From the NCBI GenBank assembly GCA_910587755.1, contig CAJUNZ010000079.1, forward strand, positions 375 through 13,561: a stretch of DNA of 13,187 nt, given 5' to 3'. Of the stretch, positions 11,597 to 13,187 are shown piece by piece; position 1 is the first letter of the stretch; every line of letters begins with the position of its first letter. The notes under the pieces are model-generated. The model searched no databases. It was given only the letters and a program-made list of their open reading frames with translations, and had not been told where the DNA came from. The translations under genes and the position numbers were made by a program. Origin of the DNA: an uncultured Acetatifactor sp. (GTDB lineage: Bacteria > Bacillota > Clostridia > Lachnospirales > Lachnospiraceae).

Positions 11597-13187
11597 TCAG
11601 GCCTTCTCCATGGAGATCACGGCCCTCTCGCCGTTGATATTCCACTCTCTGGAGACAGAAAACTCCTTCTCTCTGGCCAGTTCCAGGGCCAGAACCTTGC
11701 CGCAGACCGCCTCCCTGTTGCGGAAGGCCACGTCCGCCAGTTTTCCGTTGCCGTTCACTGACACCCGGATACGGTCCATAACCTCAAAGCCGGCCTCCTT
11801 GCGCATGGTCTGGATCTTGCTGATGATCTCGTACACATAGCCTTCCTCGATCAGCGCCTCCGTCAGGTTGGTGTCCAGAACCACCGTCATGGAGCCGTTC
11901 TCCTGGGACACATAGCCGGGCTTCTGAGCGGTGTCAATGAGCAGATCCTCCCGGCCAAGCTCCACCGTCGCACCCTCCACCTCAAAGCTTAAGCTGCCGG
12001 ACTGGTTCAGGGTGTCCATGGCCTGATTTCCGTCCAGGGCGGCCAGTTTTTTCTGGATTCCTCCCAGAAGCTTTCCGTATCTGGGACCCAGAGTCCGCAG
12101 CTGGGGCTTGAAGGTATAGGAGGTGTAATCCCTCATATCCTCCGTGTACACCACCTCTTTCACATTCAGCTCATCTTCAATGATGGAGGTGTAATAGCTC
12201 CCCAGGGTCCGGGACTGTTTCCCTTCGGCGGCCTTGATATACATTCTGCTCACCGGCTGACGGTTCTTGATGCTGACGGTATTCCGGCAGGCCCGGCCCA
12301 GAACCACCGCCTCCAGCACTTCCTCCATGTCCTCCTCCAGTTTTTTGTCCAGAAAGGCCTCCTGCACCTGGGGGAAATCGCACAGGTGGATGCTCTGGGG
12401 AGCGGCAGGGTCCACGCTGCAGACCAGGCTCTGGTAGATTTCCTCGGTGATAAAGGGAACCATGGGAGCGGCCGCCTTGCAGATGGTCAGCAGGGCCGTG
12501 TACAGGGTCATATAGGCGTTGATCTTATCCTGCTCCATGCCCTTTGCCCAGAAGCGCTCCCGGCTTCGGCGCACGTACCAGTTGCTCATCTCCTCCACAA
12601 AATCCTGAAGGGCCTTAGCCGCCTCGGGGATCCGGTATCTGTCCAGGTTCCGGTCCACCTCCCCCACCGCCGTGTTCAGCCTGGAAAGGAGCCATTTGTC
12701 CATCACGGGAAGTCCCTCATAGTCCAGGGTATATTTTGTGGCGTCAAACTCGTCTATATTCGCATAGAGCACAAAAAACGTGTAGGTGTTCCAGAGTTTA
12801 TCCAGGAACTTGTGCTGCCCTTCCAGAACCGTCCTGTCCGCAAAGCGTTTGGGCAGCCAGGGGGCGGCGGCCGTGTAGAAATACCACCGGATGGCGTCCG
12901 CTCCGTAGGTCTTCAGAGCCTCAAAGGGGTCCACCGCGTTGCCCTTGGACTTGCTCATCTTCTGCCCGTCCTCGTCCTGAACCAGACCCAGAACAATCAC
13001 GTTCTCATAGGGAGCCTTGTTGAACAGCAGGGTGGATTCCGCAAGCAGGGAGTAGAACCATCCTCTGGTCTGGTCCACGGCCTCGGAGATAAACTGGGCC
13101 GGGAACTGCTGCTCAAAGAGCTCCTTGTTCTCAAAGGGATAGTGGTGCTGGGCAAAGGGCATGGCCCCGGAGTCAAACCAGCAGTCC
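11597..13187 (-). CDS. ileS: Isoleucyl-tRNA synthetase, C-terminal part (IleS2 type)
   Basis: The C-terminal 529 residues of a class I aminoacyl-tRNA synthetase that charges tRNA-Ile. The frame stays open to the window edge, so the N-terminal half, with HIGH and most of the editing domain, is missing here by truncation and not mutation. Fragment positions: DCWFDSGAMPFAQHHYPF at 2-18, QTRGWFYSLL at 39-48, KMSKSKGN at 76-83, and the anticodon-binding helical domain with SNWYVRRSRERFW near 180-192. The C-terminal LTEALIEEGYVYEIISKIQTMRKEAGFEVMDRI is typical of the longer IleS2 clade. There is no C-terminal CxxC zinc cluster, unlike IleS1. IleS2 enzymes tend to resist mupirocin, so lowered sensitivity is a family-based inference. 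No terminator is evident between its stop and the glgP promoter. Confidence 0.97.
   Translation of the reverse strand, partial: DCWFDSGAMPFAQHHYPFENKELFEQQFPAQFISEAVDQTRGWFYSLLAESTLLFNKAPYENVIVLGLVQDEDGQKMSKSKGNAVDPFEALKTYGADAIRWYFYTAAAPWLPKRFADRTVLEGQHKFLDKLWNTYTFFVLYANIDEFDATKYTLDYEGLPVMDKWLLSRLNTAVGEVDRNLDRYRIPEAAKALQDFVEEMSNWYVRRSRERFWAKGMEQDKINAYMTLYTALLTICKAAAPMVPFITEEIYQSLVCSVDPAAPQSIHLCDFPQVQEAFLDKKLEEDMEEVLEAVVLGRACRNTVSIKNRQPVSRMYIKAAEGKQSRTLGSYYTSIIEDELNVKEVVYTEDMRDYTSYTFKPQLRTLGPRYGKLLGGIQKKLAALDGNQAMDTLNQSGSLSFEVEGATVELGREDLLIDTAQKPGYVSQENGSMTVVLDTNLTEALIEEGYVYEIISKIQTMRKEAGFEVMDRIRVSVNGNGKLADVAFRNREAVCGKVLALELAREKEFSVSREWNINGERAVISMEKA

Noticed and set aside
1..13187. CRISPR array, insertion sequence, prophage, tRNA or rRNA
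   Set aside because: Read through for regularly spaced repeats, transposase or integrase motifs and RNA gene signatures; none seen. The only tandem repeats are the 14-bp and 39-bp arrays, neither with spacers.

Overview
The window looks like chromosomal DNA from a fairly GC-rich, spore-forming gut clostridium, most likely a member of the Lachnospiraceae. Evidence for this is inferential: strong AGGAGG-type ribosome binding sites, a SpoIIQ-like sporulation protein, a clostridial glycogen phosphorylase, an IleS2-type isoleucyl-tRNA synthetase and split chromate-transporter genes. Nothing in the window names the species.

Layout, left to right. Seven complete genes and both edge fragments read on the minus strand; one gene reads on the plus strand. 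At the left edge are the first codons of a gene running off the window (1-40), preceded in transcription by a chromate-transporter half-gene (115-726) with its own sigma-A-like promoter (801-829). Next come an imidazolonepropionase-like amidohydrolase (873-2054), whose stop codon lies in a 14-bp tandem repeat, and a membrane-anchored SpoIIQ-like protein with a degenerate LytM/M23 domain (2162-3193). A strong terminator (3301-3354) separates these from a calcium-binding-loop protein of unknown role (3418-4575). Another very strong terminator (4648-4698) ends a likely two-gene unit: an SseB-family protein (4814-5329) and an aconitase-superfamily hydratase of the YbhJ type (5374-7665).

The divergent intergenic region 7666-7854 contains overlapping candidate promoters and a tandem 39-bp direct repeat. 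It leads to the only plus-strand gene (7855-8850), a membrane-anchored, probably beta-propeller protein of unknown function. That gene converges on glycogen phosphorylase (8909-11464) at a shared bidirectional terminator (8849-8882). Glycogen phosphorylase has a near-consensus extended -10 promoter and a TTG start codon. The right edge holds the C-terminal half of isoleucyl-tRNA synthetase (11597-13187, truncated by the window).

The genes do not form one pathway. This is a mixed neighbourhood of central metabolism, translation and envelope/sporulation functions. I see no phage, insertion sequence, CRISPR array, tRNA or rRNA, and no convincing new multi-gene system. The parts least explained by known families are the calcium-loop protein, the orphan plus-strand propeller protein with its repeat-bearing leader, and the degenerate LytM protein.
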